A DNA stretch of 64,000 nt from Mesostigma viride. Taxonomy: Eukaryota > Streptophyta > Mesostigmatophyceae > Mesostigmatales > Mesostigmataceae. This document shows, in pieces, positions 20,876-32,214 of this stretch; position 1 is the stretch's first letter; the number at the start of each line of letters is the position of its first letter. The position numbers and the translations under genes are program-made. The notes under the pieces are model-generated. The model had not been told where the DNA came from. It ran no database searches and saw nothing but the letters and a program-made list of their open reading frames with translations. The stretch lies in assembly GCA_009746045.1 (NCBI GenBank), contig RPFO01000016.1, forward strand, positions 1,266,104 through 1,330,103. Direction: 5' to 3'.

Positions 20876-20903
20876 AAAATATATATGTGTCTAGTGACAA
20901 ACG

Positions 20904-21074
20904 ATGGACTACTTTCGAGACCCTAGCATCACAGCTAATCCGTTTAACAGGTTGAAGTTGATTTTTGACATCCCAGAAATGGCAGATTCTGGTTTGTCCA
21001 TGACAGTTCCCGTAAGGCAAGCACTTCCCCTTCTCCCCACCTTCAAATACCCGCTACCAAACTCCAAAAAATAG
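20904..21074 (+). CDS. 56-aa PLV protein of unknown function
   Basis: This short ORF starts with MDYFRDPSITANPFNR and ends in a Lys-rich tail. It follows the capsid gene after a 28-bp AT-rich gap. There is no recognisable domain. It is retained as a gene because of its position, tight spacing and uninterrupted frame between two convincing viral genes. It could be a small capsid or assembly peptide. Confidence 0.45.
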   Translation: MDYFRDPSITANPFNRLKLIFDIPEMADSGLSMTVPVRQALPLLPTFKYPLPNSKK

Positions 21075-21100
21075 TGTGACGATGATATTATATTAGCCGC

Positions 21101-23578
21101 ATGTCGTTTGATTATGGTATTTGTCCTGCTTTGATTCGCAAGAAGCGTAAACCGGTAAGGACAGCGCCGTCAACCACGCTCACAACCACACACGGACTGT
21201 ATCCTAGCGCGGTACCAATTACAGTGACAGCAACATTCAGCAAACCAGTCACTGGGTTCACCTTGGGTGATATCGTTGTCATTAATGGTACTGCATCTGG
21301 TTTAACGGGTAGCGGCGCCTCTTACACATTTTCTGTGACTCCAGCTGTAGCTTATTCGCTGACAACAGTCAGTGTTGGAGGTAACACAGCAATCAGCGTG
21401 CTGGGAACCGGCAACACCGCAGCAACTCCGCTAGTCTTCACGTATTCGCCACCTCCAACGGTAACCCTCGCGACGACCGCTGGCTTTACGCCATCCTTAT
21501 CGCCCGTGGACGTGACAGCCACGTTCAACAGCATCAAGTTTCGTTTAAGTGGCCAGCCGGAGCGGCTGCTTAGGTTTTAGCGGGCAAGTGTTCGAAGCGC
21601 GTCATTGGTGAATTACTAGGGAACTTGGGTTTCCCCGCGAAACTCCAACCGCACGTTCAGATTTCCAAATCTCAAGTAAAGTTGGGCGCAACTTTCTGAA
21701 CGGGGGCAGTTGACGAGCAGCATTCCTCCGGACGAATGAATTGCGTTCCATACTTGCGCAAAATTTTGAAAGGTAGCTTGCGTGCAGCCCTACTAAAATT
21801 TGCGCGCACGTTCAGATTTCCAAATCTCAAGTAAATTTCGGCGGAACATTCTGAACGGGGGTAGTTGGCGGGCAGCGTTCCTCCAGACGAATGAAATGCG
21901 TTCCATACTAGCGCAAAATTTTGAAAGGTAGCTTGCGTGCAGCCCTACTAAAATTTGCGCGAAGTGTGGGACTGAAAATTTGTAACGGAAACTTTTTGGT
22001 AGTTGCCGTCACTTCCTCTTGTGCAAACGTGTGGGAGTGAAAATTCGTAACGGAAACGTTTTGGTAGTTGCCGTCACTTCATTTTGCGCGAGTGTTGGGC
22101 TGAAAATTCGTAACGGAAACTTTTTGGTAGTTGGCGTCACTTCCTTTGGTTCGACTGAAAATTCGCTGAAATTCGCTGAATTCGTACCGTAGCCTAATTT
22201 TTAGTACCTCGAAGTGACGGGGCACCTAAAAATTTGCCCACAAGTACACTTGGCAGCGCGCTCACTGGGAAAAATTGTACAGCCGCTCCGGCGGGCCACT
22301 TGAACGAATTGTAATGGGTCGGTGACGGGGTTCGCGTTGAGCGACATCACCGTGACCAACGGGACCGCCGCCAACCTTACCGGCAGCGGGGCGTCGTACG
22401 CCTTCCAAGTGACGCCAACCATCGCCAACGCCGCCACGAACGTTAGCGTCGGAGCCGGAACTGTCGTGGACGCATCGACAGGGAACGCCAACGCGGCCTC
22501 TAACACGCTGTCGTTCACTTATTCGGCAAATCCGACGGTGACTCTTGCGTCCGGAACCCCGACGGGTGCTATTTACCCAGTCACGGCCACTTTTAGCATG
22601 TCGGTCATCGGTTTCGCGTTGGGCGACATCGCCGTCACCAACGGAACCGTGTCCAACTTGCTGGGAAGCGGCGCCACGTACACATTCGATGTGACCCCTA
22701 CCATGTCGGACTTTGTGACGACGGTAAGCGTGGGCGCGGGCACCGTGACGAGCGCAACGTCAGGGCTTGGAAATGCATCATCCAACACGCTGTCATTCAC
22801 GTACTATTACAACCCGGCAACGGATCCCGCAATGTTCGCGTGGTACGATCCGTCCGACAGCGCCACGGTGTTCAGCGACACGTCCGGCACAACCCAGCAA
22901 AACACGACAGATGGAAACGTGATGCGAGTGAACGACAAGGGGCCGAACGGGTACCACGTTACCCAGGCAACTTCCACCAAGTGTCCTACACTGGACACGG
23001 CGGAGTTGAACTCGAAACGGTCCCTCCGTTTTATCAACTCGCGGTCTGGCTTGCTAGGGTCCGTGAACACTTTCTGGGGCGCGATCGGGAACAGTGCGAG
23101 CATCCTCCTAGTTGCCAAACAACTAACGACTGCGACATATCCATCAATGGGGCCGGGGACGGGCATCAGAGGGTACATGCTTGGATCGACGGATGGCAGC
23201 GGTTATTTAATGGCTTATCAATCAGAGGCACAGATTGTCCTCTTATTCGCTCCCAACGGTGTATACGAAACCGTCAGCAACAGGGCTCAGTTCTTTGACA
23301 CCAAGGCACACGTCATGGCGATTTCATGCAACAGCAGTACAAACGCATTTCTCACCCGCTTCGACGGAAGAGCTGGGTATAATAGAGTGGGATCGGATCC
23401 TACAACTGGTTCGGGACTTCTCTCTACTGGAGGAGACTCATCCAACGCGAGTCGTGCCTTTGACGGGTGGATTGGCGAGATCCTTATCTACAACACAGCC
23501 AAGACGTCAGCGGAACTTGAACGGATCCGCGGGTATCTTGTTGCCAAGTGGGGCACTCCCGCCGCCATCCCAGCGTAG
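21101..23578 (+). pseudogene. Ig-like repeat and LamG-like surface protein gene, split by a MITE
   Basis: The left part (21101 to about 21530) starts MSFDYGICPALIRKKRK and has a first bacterial-type Ig-like repeat (VTATFSKPVTGFTLGDI, then GTASGLTGSG) and the start of a second. After a roughly 0.8-kb MITE the frame resumes (VTGFALSDITVTNG), followed by a third repeat. From about 22806 comes a C-terminal domain resembling the LamG/concanavalin-like lectin fold (DPAMFAWYDPSDSATVF to ELERIRGYLVAKWG). Such proteins are common as phage and large-virus surface adhesins. A host-binding tail or fibre role is inferred. A basic N-terminus could anchor it to the capsid. It is broken as it stands. Confidence 0.7.
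21530..22316. mobile_element. MITE with 30-bp inverted ends, inside the Ig-like gene
   Basis: The ends are inverted copies: TTTAAGTGGCCAGCCGGAGC near 21544-21563 and its near-complement GCTCCGGCGGGCCACTTGAA near 22284-22303, flanked by TTCGTT/AACGAA. Inside, a segment of about 170 bp with GTTCAGATTTCCAAATCTCA is present twice and a segment of about 70 bp with GTAACGGAAAC and TTTTTGGTAGTTG is present three times. Exact borders and the target duplication could not be fixed from this window. Confidence 0.65.
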
Positions 23579-24291
23579 AACTATTATCTCTTCCAATTTG
23601 TAATAAAGCAATGGAATACCCCACCTATTACCAAATAGTGCTTGATTCCAATGCCTCTGAAAACGTGATTGACTCCACCACCGGGTTACGTCAATTTAGA
23701 ATCAAACCAGACCCGAGGGCGCCCATCATTGACAGTACATGGCGTGGTGGTGTGCATTATGCCTACCACATCAATCCGGCGCAGCGCCGGGCTGTTCCCC
23801 GGTAATTCCCGCGCGAAAGTTGACGAAATTCGGTGCGCGCGTGCAATGTTGACTGAAATTCGGTGTGCAAGGCTATGGTAGCTGAAAATTTATTGCTCAC
23901 GGAATACGAAGCCATTGTGTACCGGATTTCGCTTGTTCGAACGGCATTGTCATAGGGAAAAATAATATTCACAAAAAAACTCGCGAAACGCTGCTGTATT
24001 GGGTGTGAACGAGGACAAGCACGCAGTTGGCGCAGTGTTTGCTCGCCGTCCGACCAGACCCGTGCATCTTTAAGGTAAGGTCTCGTTGCCCAAACTACTT
24101 GACGGTGGAAACGAACACGTTCCACCAGTTCCTTACATCATTTCAAAGAAACCCAGCGTAGGATTTCCCTTAATTTTGCGTTTCCGATTTTTACGCCCCT
24201 TCCGCGAAAAAGTGAGAATTATAGGAGCGCTGACAGGGGCAACACTGCATGTCGTGCTTTTAATCGCTTTTACGTCTTTTCTTGCAGCTAT

Positions 24292-24459
24292 ATGACTTCG
24301 CTTGGGCGCAGCAACATCGCCCGGTGTTTATCCTGCGGGCGGGGCTTGCTGGCCCCGTCCGGAGTGTGCTCGGGGTGCGGGAAAAACCACAGCTACTGGT
24401 TTATAACGTCGACAACCCCCCATTTTCTGGTCATTAACCGGCGTATTCTTGTGGTTTAA
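24292..24459 (+). CDS. Possible 55-aa zinc-ribbon peptide
   Basis: The short ORF has two CxxC pairs (CLSC and CSGC) spaced 14 residues apart, a layout that can bind one zinc ion. A splice-acceptor-like TTTTCTTGCAG sits directly upstream (24280-24290), so it may be an exon. It lies inside the repeat block that splits the viral gene. Its origin is unknown, and it may be a chance ORF. Confidence 0.25.
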   Translation: MTSLGRSNIARCLSCGRGLLAPSGVCSGCGKNHSYWFITSTTPHFLVINRRILVV

Positions 24460-24775
24460 GCTTCCGGCGACGGGCGAAAAGAGCTCTTACCAATGATGAC
24501 GGCATGCTCTGGGGAGGCGTTCCGAGAAGGACTGGGGCGGGCAGGCAAATTTACACGCGACAGTGCCCGCACGTCGCCTGCGCACCCCGGCGTACAAGGC
24601 AAAGCGCAGTGTTTCCCTCCTGGACGGCCCATCGCTGCCTTTGCCGGGCGGCATGTTGGGGAGGCGGCTCCTTCTTCCTTTCTTACCGCCCGTTTCATAG
24701 TTCATACCCCGTGAGTTTCCCAACGGAGGCGTGTTAATGATGAGCGGCTGCATGCATGAATGAACGGGTGTATGA

Positions 24776-25437
24776 ATGAGGGAGGGGGGGGGAGGGAGGG
24801 AGGGAGGGAGGGAGGGAGGGAGGGAGGGAGGGAGGGACTCAGGGAGGGAGGGAGGGAGGGAGGGAGGGAGGGAGGGAGGGAGGGAGGGAGGGGGAGGGAG
24901 GGAGGGAGGGAGGGAGGGAGGGAGGGAGGGAGGGAGGGAGGGAGGGAGGGAGGGAGGGAGGGAGGGAGGGAGGGAGGGAGGAGGGAGGGAGGGAGGAGGG
25001 AGGGAGGGAGGGAGGAGGGAGGGAGGGAGGGAGGGAGGGAGGGAGGGAGGGAGGGAGGGAGGGAGGGAGGGAGGGAGGGAGGGAGGGAGGGAGGGAGGGA
25101 GGGAGGGAGGGAGGGAGGGAGGAGGGAGGGAGGGAGGGAGGGAGGGAGGGAGGAGGGAGGGAGGGAGGGAGGGAGGAGGGAGGGAGGGAGGGAGGAGGGA
25201 GGGAGGAGGGAGGGAGGGAGGGAGGGAGGAGGGAGGGAGGGAGGGAGGGAGGGAGGGAGGGAGGGAGGGAGGGAGGGAGGGAGGGAGGGAGGGAGGGAGG
25301 GAGGGAGGGAGGAGGGAGGGAGGGAGGGAGGGAGGGAGGGAGGGAGGGAGGAGGGAGGGAGGGAGGGAGGGAGGGAGGGAGGGAGGGAGGGAGGGAGGGA
25401 GGGAGGGAGGGAGGGAGGGAGGGAGGGAGGGAGGGTA
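24776..25437. repeat. (GGGA)n polypurine array, about 660 bp
   Basis: An almost pure run of GGGA on the plus strand, with occasional GGA or GGGGA interruptions and a single ACTC block at 24837-24840. It reads open in several frames but codes for nothing. Such tracts can form G-quadruplex or triplex structures. Confidence 0.95.
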
Positions 25438-25443
25438 TGTATG

Positions 25444-25622
<179 letters not shown>

Positions 25623-26188
25623 ACGTGTATGCATGGGTGGGTGGATACATGTGTATGTGTGTGTGGGTGGGTGGGTAAGGGATCGACGTGTGTGTGTGTA
25701 TGTGTGTGTGTGTGTGTGCTTCTCTGCTTAGGCGTTGGAGCACACGCATGCACTGGAGGAAGGGGGTGATGAAAACCCAGACCAACTGTCGCACCCACCC
25801 CTCCACCTTCACCAAGCGTAAGGCCAAGCGTGCCATGGGGGTAGGGTAGCGGACGCAAGTCACCAACGTCAGGGTGCTCACCAGGCTGGTGGATGAGAAG
25901 ATGGGGGGCAGGCCCCTGTCAGATGCAGAGAAGAAGAAAAGGAAAAGGATGCAGCAGGGCCGTGAGAACGTGCCCCCGGGTGTGGCATTAGCCACTATAT
26001 AGCTAGCTAGCTGGCTAGAGGTGTGTTATTAATGCATTGTACTATAGGCATGTGCCCCCAAGTATGCCTTCCTGCATTGTAAATATGATGCATAATGTAA
26101 TGATGTGTTGTTTGGAACCTTCTGTACACCAAGGTGGAATGATTGCCATGAAACCCTTGTAAGAACAATAGAAAGCTGCTTTTTCTGT

Positions 26189-26905
26189 GGTATTTATGCT
26201 AGCATCTGTCACCAATTTGTCACCCAACCAGCCTGAAGCTTTGTGGGCAGGCTGCATGGGATGTGTTTCGAACATGTGCCAAGTTCTAGCTCCAACTGAG
26301 TCCACTTGGGTCTTATATATGTGCAAACCTATGATGAAATACTTGGAAAACACTGAAAAACTGCATTTGGGGGGTATTTATGCTAGCATTTGTCACCAAT
26401 TTGTCATCCAACCAGCCTGAAACTTTGTGGGCATGCTGCATGGGATGTGTTTAAAACATGTGCAAAGTTCCAGGCCCAACTGAGTTCATTTGGTGTCATT
26501 ATGTATGCATATGTGTGATAAAACCCTTAAAAAACCATGAAAAACTGCATTTTTTGGGTATTTATGCTAGCATTTGTCACCAATTTGTCATCCAACCAGC
26601 CTGAAACTTTGTGGGCATGCTGCATGGGATGTGTTTAGAACATGTGCAAAGTTCCAGGCCCAACGGAGTTCATTTGGTGTCATTATGTATGCATATGTGT
26701 GATAAAACCCTTAAAAAACCATGAAAAACTGCATTTTTTGGGTATTTATGCTAGCATTTGTCACCAATTTGTCATCCAACCAGCCTGAAACTTTGTGGGC
26801 ATGCTGCATGGGATGTGTTTAGAACATGTGCAAAGTTCCAGGCCCAACTGAGTTCATTTGATGTCATTATATATGCATACATGCCAGAAAGTGCTGAAAA
26901 TACGG
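26189..26905. repeat. 184-bp satellite, four tandem copies
   Basis: The phrase TATTTATGCTAGCAT starts at 26191, 26375, 26559 and 26743, giving an exact 184-bp period. Each unit contains TTTGTCACCAATTTGTCA and TGCATGGGATGTGTTT. The fourth copy is cut at about 26900 by the DIRS-like element. Related sequence (TTGCTAGCAAATGTCACC) appears on the other side of that element at 30054. Confidence 0.9.
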
Positions 26906-26906
26906 T

Positions 26907-29900
26907 ATTCTATTCCCACTATTACCAATCCACCAACATTTGATTAAAACAATAAGTGGGCAATTACAGAACCCATGAGTGAGCCTGCCACGCTGCACCC
27001 ATTTCATGATTGATTGTAGTTCTCGTTACCCTAGAAACAAACACAAGAAGAGGGAGGGAGGGCGGGACAAGAAAAAGAGACCTAGAACATCGTGCAAATG
27101 GCACTTTAGGGCGGCGTAGCCCGGGCTCGCCTCATGAGCCGTCAGCAACAGTAACTTAATTGCTACTTAACTTAACGAACTAGAAATGGCCATACAAAAC
27201 TGGCCAACTAATTCTAACTCATGGAACCGGTCCAGCCCAAGGCCCACCGTCCCGTAGTACCACTCACATAGCGGCGTTTATTCTCATCTGTTATAAAGAA
27301 ACTACGTTCAGAGAACACCGATTCTATTCCCACTATTACCAATCCACCAACATTTGATTAAAACAATAAGTGGGCAATTACAGAACCCATGAGTGAGCCT
27401 GCCACGCTGCACCCATTTCATGATTGATTGTAGTTCTCGTTACCCAACCCCCCTTTCCTGGTGCTTTATCTCCAAAGCTCCGCCAACCACTTTCGCTCAG
27501 TGGCTCCCGAGGCTGCCCTGCCGCAACGGTCACGACCATTACAATCGCCGGCGGCTGTAGCGAGCCTCATGCACGATAACCCTTTGCAGGGCCCCCCCCA
27601 GCCTTCCACCCTCGGCCAGTAAAAGAGGGTGTTGAATGTGCACGCAAAGACAAGGAAGAAGACGCCTCGTTTAACGATCACGGACCTCCCTCAAAGGCCA
27701 GTGCCGCCCTAACGTGACGACAACTTGTAGGACGTCACCCGATGCCACCATATCTCGATTACTGTCAACGTTGTCACCTGGGGGAGTAACTTTCCATATT
27801 TCAGGTTTTAGTTGATGAGCAGGCTCTCATCACACACCCCAGCGGCCGATAAAGCGCAAGCGCAACTGGGCCGGCCAAAATATTTGGTCCTGCCCGGCCC
27901 AGGTCCGTCTGTTAAACTGGCCCCTTAAGTCTCGGTCTGAATCGAAATATTGCATAATTCCGGAATTCGTCCCCACCACATTCCCGAGACCTCACGCACC
28001 CATAAGAGCGGATGCTGGTAAATATTTTTCTACTTACGCGAGGGCCGACAGACTTGTCGTCCATCACAATGCCCACTAAAAGTAACCCGACCACCCTTCC
28101 TTCGGCAGTCAGCAGTCAGGAACTGCAAGCCTGCTGCGACATTCCGCAGCAAAGCGGTAGGCACTGCAGCGTGGCACGGAAATCTTACTCATGGCTTCAG
28201 AGTTCCGTACAGGTGCCACGCGCAGGCAAACGCGAAGTATTTTATAGTCTCTCGTCGGCCAAGAACCCAGCTGCGGGGAGAAAACCGACGAGGGTAATTT
28301 CAATTTCTTTTTCACAGTCACGTGACTGTTCAAGCTATGTCAGTCACGCGCCATCTCTAATCGGCCACCGCCAGCCAAAAGGCTGACGCGATTAGGGCAG
28401 CATTAACCCATAGTCCGCTGACCCATTTGTGGCACTTTTATACCCCTGAAAATGAAAAAAATCATAACTTACAGGCCACAACTCCAAATACCCCCAACCA
28501 AGATGCTAGGAGTATCTACACTTCAAGGGCTTTCAGAATATGCAATAATACCTTGGCTTTATCAAAGCATTTGGATGATAGCTCCAGTCAAAGCTGGCCA
28601 AAAGACGATCTTTTTTCCCCAAGGAAAAGTCTACCCCCCCCTAACTTCCCAGGGAGGGCAGGGAATCTCAATACCAACATTGGACAACTTAGTTGGATAG
28701 TCCAATGGGGGTTTCCTTGGGTCAGACCACCCGGATAACCCATTACCCCTATATAACGTGCTCATACATGTGTGTGGGTTACGCGCGTGAAAACAGCTAT
28801 CTATGACATGCAGCACAATAATGCATTATAACAAGCTATCAAAGGCTGCCAAAAGTGCTGGAATACAAACACGTTGCCTACCTGCACTGACGGAGTGGTA
28901 TACTCCAGAGAAATGCCCAAAACTGGGCACTTTCAGGGCTAATACCACTCTTTACAACAGGCATGGAACTTGCTGAAATATGCATGGATAGAATCGTCAT
29001 TCATAATGCATGGGATACGTATTCCGCTGCAAACAACACGCAAATACGTTGTCGTACCTGGCTCGTTCATGCCCTACCTGGATTCCGCTGGCCGGGACCC
29101 TCATATCTCACACATACTGATGCTCCACAGGCAAAGGCCGCCATAGCCACATACTTCATGATCCACCATGGCTACCAGGTCGATGTTCCGTGCAAAGATG
29201 GCCACTAAACTAGTCCGCATTCTCAGCAAACGCTGCAGCTGACGTCCCTTACCCAAACTGGATGCCCGGGCTGGCGCAGATTGCCCGGCCATAGGGAGAA
29301 AATCGACCTATGACAAGCTATGACTCATCTGGAACTGACGACCAGGAAAGTCATATTTTCCTACCTGTATTTTCCTAACCCTATAAATCTGGCGGTGCCT
29401 GACCTACGAAAATCATGCATCGTCATTCTGAGCAACATTCTGAACCGTTTCAAGCCGTGAGACGCAAAAATTTCGTGACAGCGGCACGTTGTCAGCCATA
29501 TCTCATTACGCGCGCGCGCGAGCGAAATTTTCCCGCCAAAGTCACGTGATACATTCTCAATGCACGTTGTAATTACCAGGCTATGGCGAATATTACCCCC
29601 AAACCTATGCATCACCTTCGTCCCTAAGTGTTCCCGGACCCACCGGACCACTGACATCCGTCACAGGTGGCGCGGCGCTCACGGCGCGGCGCGAAATTCG
29701 ACCGTTAGTCAAACTACCCGACAGGTCGGGTAGTTTACGGACTATGGGTTAAATTTCTTGTAATCCGCCATACCCATACCCCATACATCCGATTACAAGA
29801 AAAAGAGACCTAGAACATCGTGCAAATGGCACTTTAGGGCGGCGTAGCCCGGGCTCGCCTCATGAGCCGTCAGCAACAGTAACTTAATTGCTACTTAACT

Positions 29901-30051
29901 TAACGAACTAGAAATGGCCATACAAAACTGGCCAACTAATTCTAACTCATGGAACCGGTCCAGCCCAAGGCCCACCGTCCCGTAGTACCACTCACATAGC
30001 GGCGTTCATTCTCATCTGTTATAAAGAAACTACGTTCAGAGAACACCGATT
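26907..30051 (-). mobile_element. Non-autonomous DIRS/PAT-like element with split direct repeats (copy I)
   Basis: On the plus strand the layout is B1 (26907-27031), A2 (27067-27323), B2 (27321-27445), interior, A1 (29795-30051). The two B copies are 125 bp and the two A copies 257 bp, and they look identical apart from one or two bases. Read on the minus strand this is A1, interior, B1-A2-B2, the split-direct-repeat structure known for PAT, Ngaro and kangaroo type tyrosine-recombinase retroelements. No target duplication is visible. The interior lacks recognisable RT, RNase H or tyrosine recombinase genes and holds a later piggyBac-like insertion. The class call rests on architecture. Confidence 0.6.
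28407..29748. mobile_element. Second non-autonomous piggyBac-like element
   Basis: TTAA at 28403-28406 and 29749-29752 flanks a 1342-bp insert with 11-bp inverted ends CCCATAGTCCG. An 81-codon ORF inside (28963-29208) has no recognisable domain. The element is nested in DIRS-like copy I. Confidence 0.7.
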
Positions 30052-30614
30052 TTTTGCTAGCAAATGTCACCATGTTACCATGGTGCCGACTCCCAAAAAA
30101 TTTTTTGACCACATGGCATCATAAGATATCTGATTAGGTACCTTGGTGCCAAATTTGAGGCCAAACTGACTATTAGCCTATCTTGAAATAATTACCAGGG
30201 AACCAAAACGCGTTTTTGGATTGATGTGTACGTTGACGCAGTACCTTTTGATGAGGACCATGCTATTGTCGGGCTTGTTTCCCCGAGTTTCTCCGGTGGT
30301 GATGAGCATAACCAACAGGATTGCATTGTTTTATGCAACGAGACTATCATGGGTGGATCAGACGGGGACATCCTTTCTTACGCCATGATCAACGAACACG
30401 CGTTTTTTAACCTGAAGAACGCACACCTGTTCAGAAACGGAGGACATATTACGGTAGGAGCGTCGTACATTGACAGACTTGACGGAAACGAGACTCAATT
30501 CCCCCCGTTGCAGACGGACGGTTTTTTGTGCATCCTACGTTTTGAAAAGATTCGCGGGTTCAATAAGTGTAATTGTCACGGCAAGTAATTTCTGTGCATT
30601 ATACGACAATATGT

Positions 30615-30788
30615 ATGGGTGGGTGCCTTGGAAAATTCACACTGGTGGATACCCTGGAGAATTCGTTCAGGCGTATGAGAAACGACCCCGAGTACGCGCG
30701 AGCTTACGAGTCCGTTTACCTGAATTCACGTCCCAGAACTCGCCACGTGGTAGAGGCCACTCTGGACTTGCATCACTGCAAATTTTAG
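30615..30788 (+). CDS. 57-aa PLV protein with an N-terminal Met-Gly
   Basis: I prefer the ATG at 30615 (MGGCLGKFTLVDTLENSF). Gly at position 2 and Cys at position 4 resemble an N-myristoylation/palmitoylation signal, suggesting membrane association. The C-terminal half is charged. The overlapping frame from 30611 is less protein-like. Function is unknown. It lies 26 bp after the preceding viral fragment. Confidence 0.4.
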   Translation: MGGCLGKFTLVDTLENSFRRMRNDPEYARAYESVYLNSRPRTRHVVEATLDLHHCKF

Positions 30789-30937
30789 CCAAGTTCGACA
30801 CTTGTGCAAGTCTCGCCACCTTCGCGCCCTGTCCGGGCCGTGCCAGCAGACGTAACGGACCTTTGCACACGGTGCACAAATAGGCAAAAACACGTGCAGG
30901 TCACGCATCTCACGTTGCAAGCCCTCTGCCGGTAGCC

Positions 30938-31513
30938 ATGGCTTCCCGAAACGCAGGGCCCTGCGAGAAGGCGTTGGCCACGCTTGGAAAATACCTCGAT
31001 AGTCTCGAGGACGGCCAGACAAAGATATCGGACCAGCTCGCATACCTGACGCATCAGGTCTCCCTTTTGTCCGGGGCACCCGGTGCTGTTGGAGGCACCG
31101 GACCTACCTGCGAGGTTCTCAAGATTCACGACGCTGGATATGACGATGTCGACCGCAAGACGCCCAAAATTTGCGTCGAGTGGGTCTACGAGAGGAACGC
31201 GACAAAGCCGAGGAAGGTCGAGGACCGATGTGAGTGGATTCGCCTCGACCAAGCCGACGGATGCGTTAAGATGGTTGACGAATTCGTCAATGGCTTCTCC
31301 AAGTCCAAGCGCCAGCCGGGCATTTCCCCCGTTGCGCTCTACAAGGCATGGGAGGAGACAAAGAAGGGTTTCGAGGACGCAAAGACCGCCACTTCCCATG
31401 GCAGGAAGAGGAACCGCGAGGAAGTGTCAAGCTCCCGTGGCCTTAACGACAAGAGGAAGTCCGCCTCGAACGTTGTGAAGAGCCCGACTGGAAACTCCAA
31501 GGACGGGGAGTAG
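30938..31513 (+). CDS. 191-aa PLV-type protein of unknown function
   Basis: The ORF is intact. Residues 1-45 form a predicted coiled coil (ALATLGKYLDSLEDGQTK). The middle part (about 58-140) is a mixed globular region with CVEWVYERNATKPRK and WIRLDQADG. The end is a Lys/Arg/Ser-rich tail with a nuclear-localisation-like GRKRNREE. It closes the run of co-oriented viral genes. The codon use and compact spacing match them. No family is recognised. Confidence 0.5.
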   Translation: MASRNAGPCEKALATLGKYLDSLEDGQTKISDQLAYLTHQVSLLSGAPGAVGGTGPTCEVLKIHDAGYDDVDRKTPKICVEWVYERNATKPRKVEDRCEWIRLDQADGCVKMVDEFVNGFSKSKRQPGISPVALYKAWEETKKGFEDAKTATSHGRKRNREEVSSSRGLNDKRKSASNVVKSPTGNSKDGE

Positions 31514-31831
31514 AGTGTCGTCTTGTTGACGACGGCAACGAGTTTGCCATTTCGCTCTTGTTGAGCTGATAACGAATGTGAACGTGATATAAATTTTAAT
31601 GAATTCGTTTATGCAGTATACAACGCGTCAATGCATGCTGAAAACAATTTTCATTCGTCTCGAAATGCAGTTCTAATTGCAAGTTTAAAATCCAGAGTAA
31701 ACCTCTCATGCATCGACACAGGTCGTATGGGATTCTTCATAGGTCGTCTGAGTTTCCAGAGGTTACACAGAGTAATCTCTTTGCACACCCCGCCGCGCGG
31801 CCCTCGCCGCCTCCCTCACCATGCGAGGCCA
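31514..31831. other. Non-coding spacer
   Basis: After the last viral gene there is an AT-rich stretch (GATATAAATTTTAATG at 31587-31602) and no supportable gene up to the hairpin array. Confidence 0.4.
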
Positions 31832-32214
31832 TGGCGAAAAATTGGGCGTTCTTTATATATAGAGTAAGTACGTGCAATTTTTCGCCACATCCAACAACCC
31901 ACGCCAACCCCAGCGCCGGCCAGTGGGGGGAGGTGGCGAAAAATTGGGCGTTCTATATCTTAAGAGTAAGTACGTGCAATTTTTCGCCATCACTCTCACC
32001 CCTTGACAAACACCTTCTATGACCCGCGCCAAGGGGTGGCAAGGTGGCGAAAAATTGGGCGTTCTATATCTTAAGAGTAAGTACGTGCAATTTTTCGCCA
32101 TCACTCTCACCCCTTGACAAACACCTTTCTATGACCCGCGCCAAGGGGTCCAGCAAGGTGGCGAAAAATTGGGCGTTCTATATCTTAAGAGTAAGTACGT
32201 GCAATTTTTCGCCA
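31832..32214. repeat. Four-unit hairpin array with TGGCGAAAAATTG arms
   Basis: Four 56-bp units lie at 31832-31887, 31934-31989, 32045-32100 and 32159-32214. Each has perfect 13-bp arms (TGGCGAAAAATTG and CAATTTTTCGCCA) around a 30-bp loop. The loop contains GGGCGTTC, a TATATCT or TTTATATATAG stretch and AGAGTAAGTACG. Between units 2-3 and 3-4 lies a second inverted pair, CACCCCTTG and CAAGGGGT. Loop sequence is conserved as well as the arms. Confidence 0.9.

Noticed and set aside
25767-25997. Basic ORF (KTQTNCRTH... to [24 protein letters not shown])
   Set aside because: An in-frame stop interrupts it and there is no recognised family. It may be a relic but is not supportable as a gene.
31832-32214. 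CRISPR-like or tRNA-like array
   Set aside because: Spacers are also repeated and the fold lacks tRNA arms.
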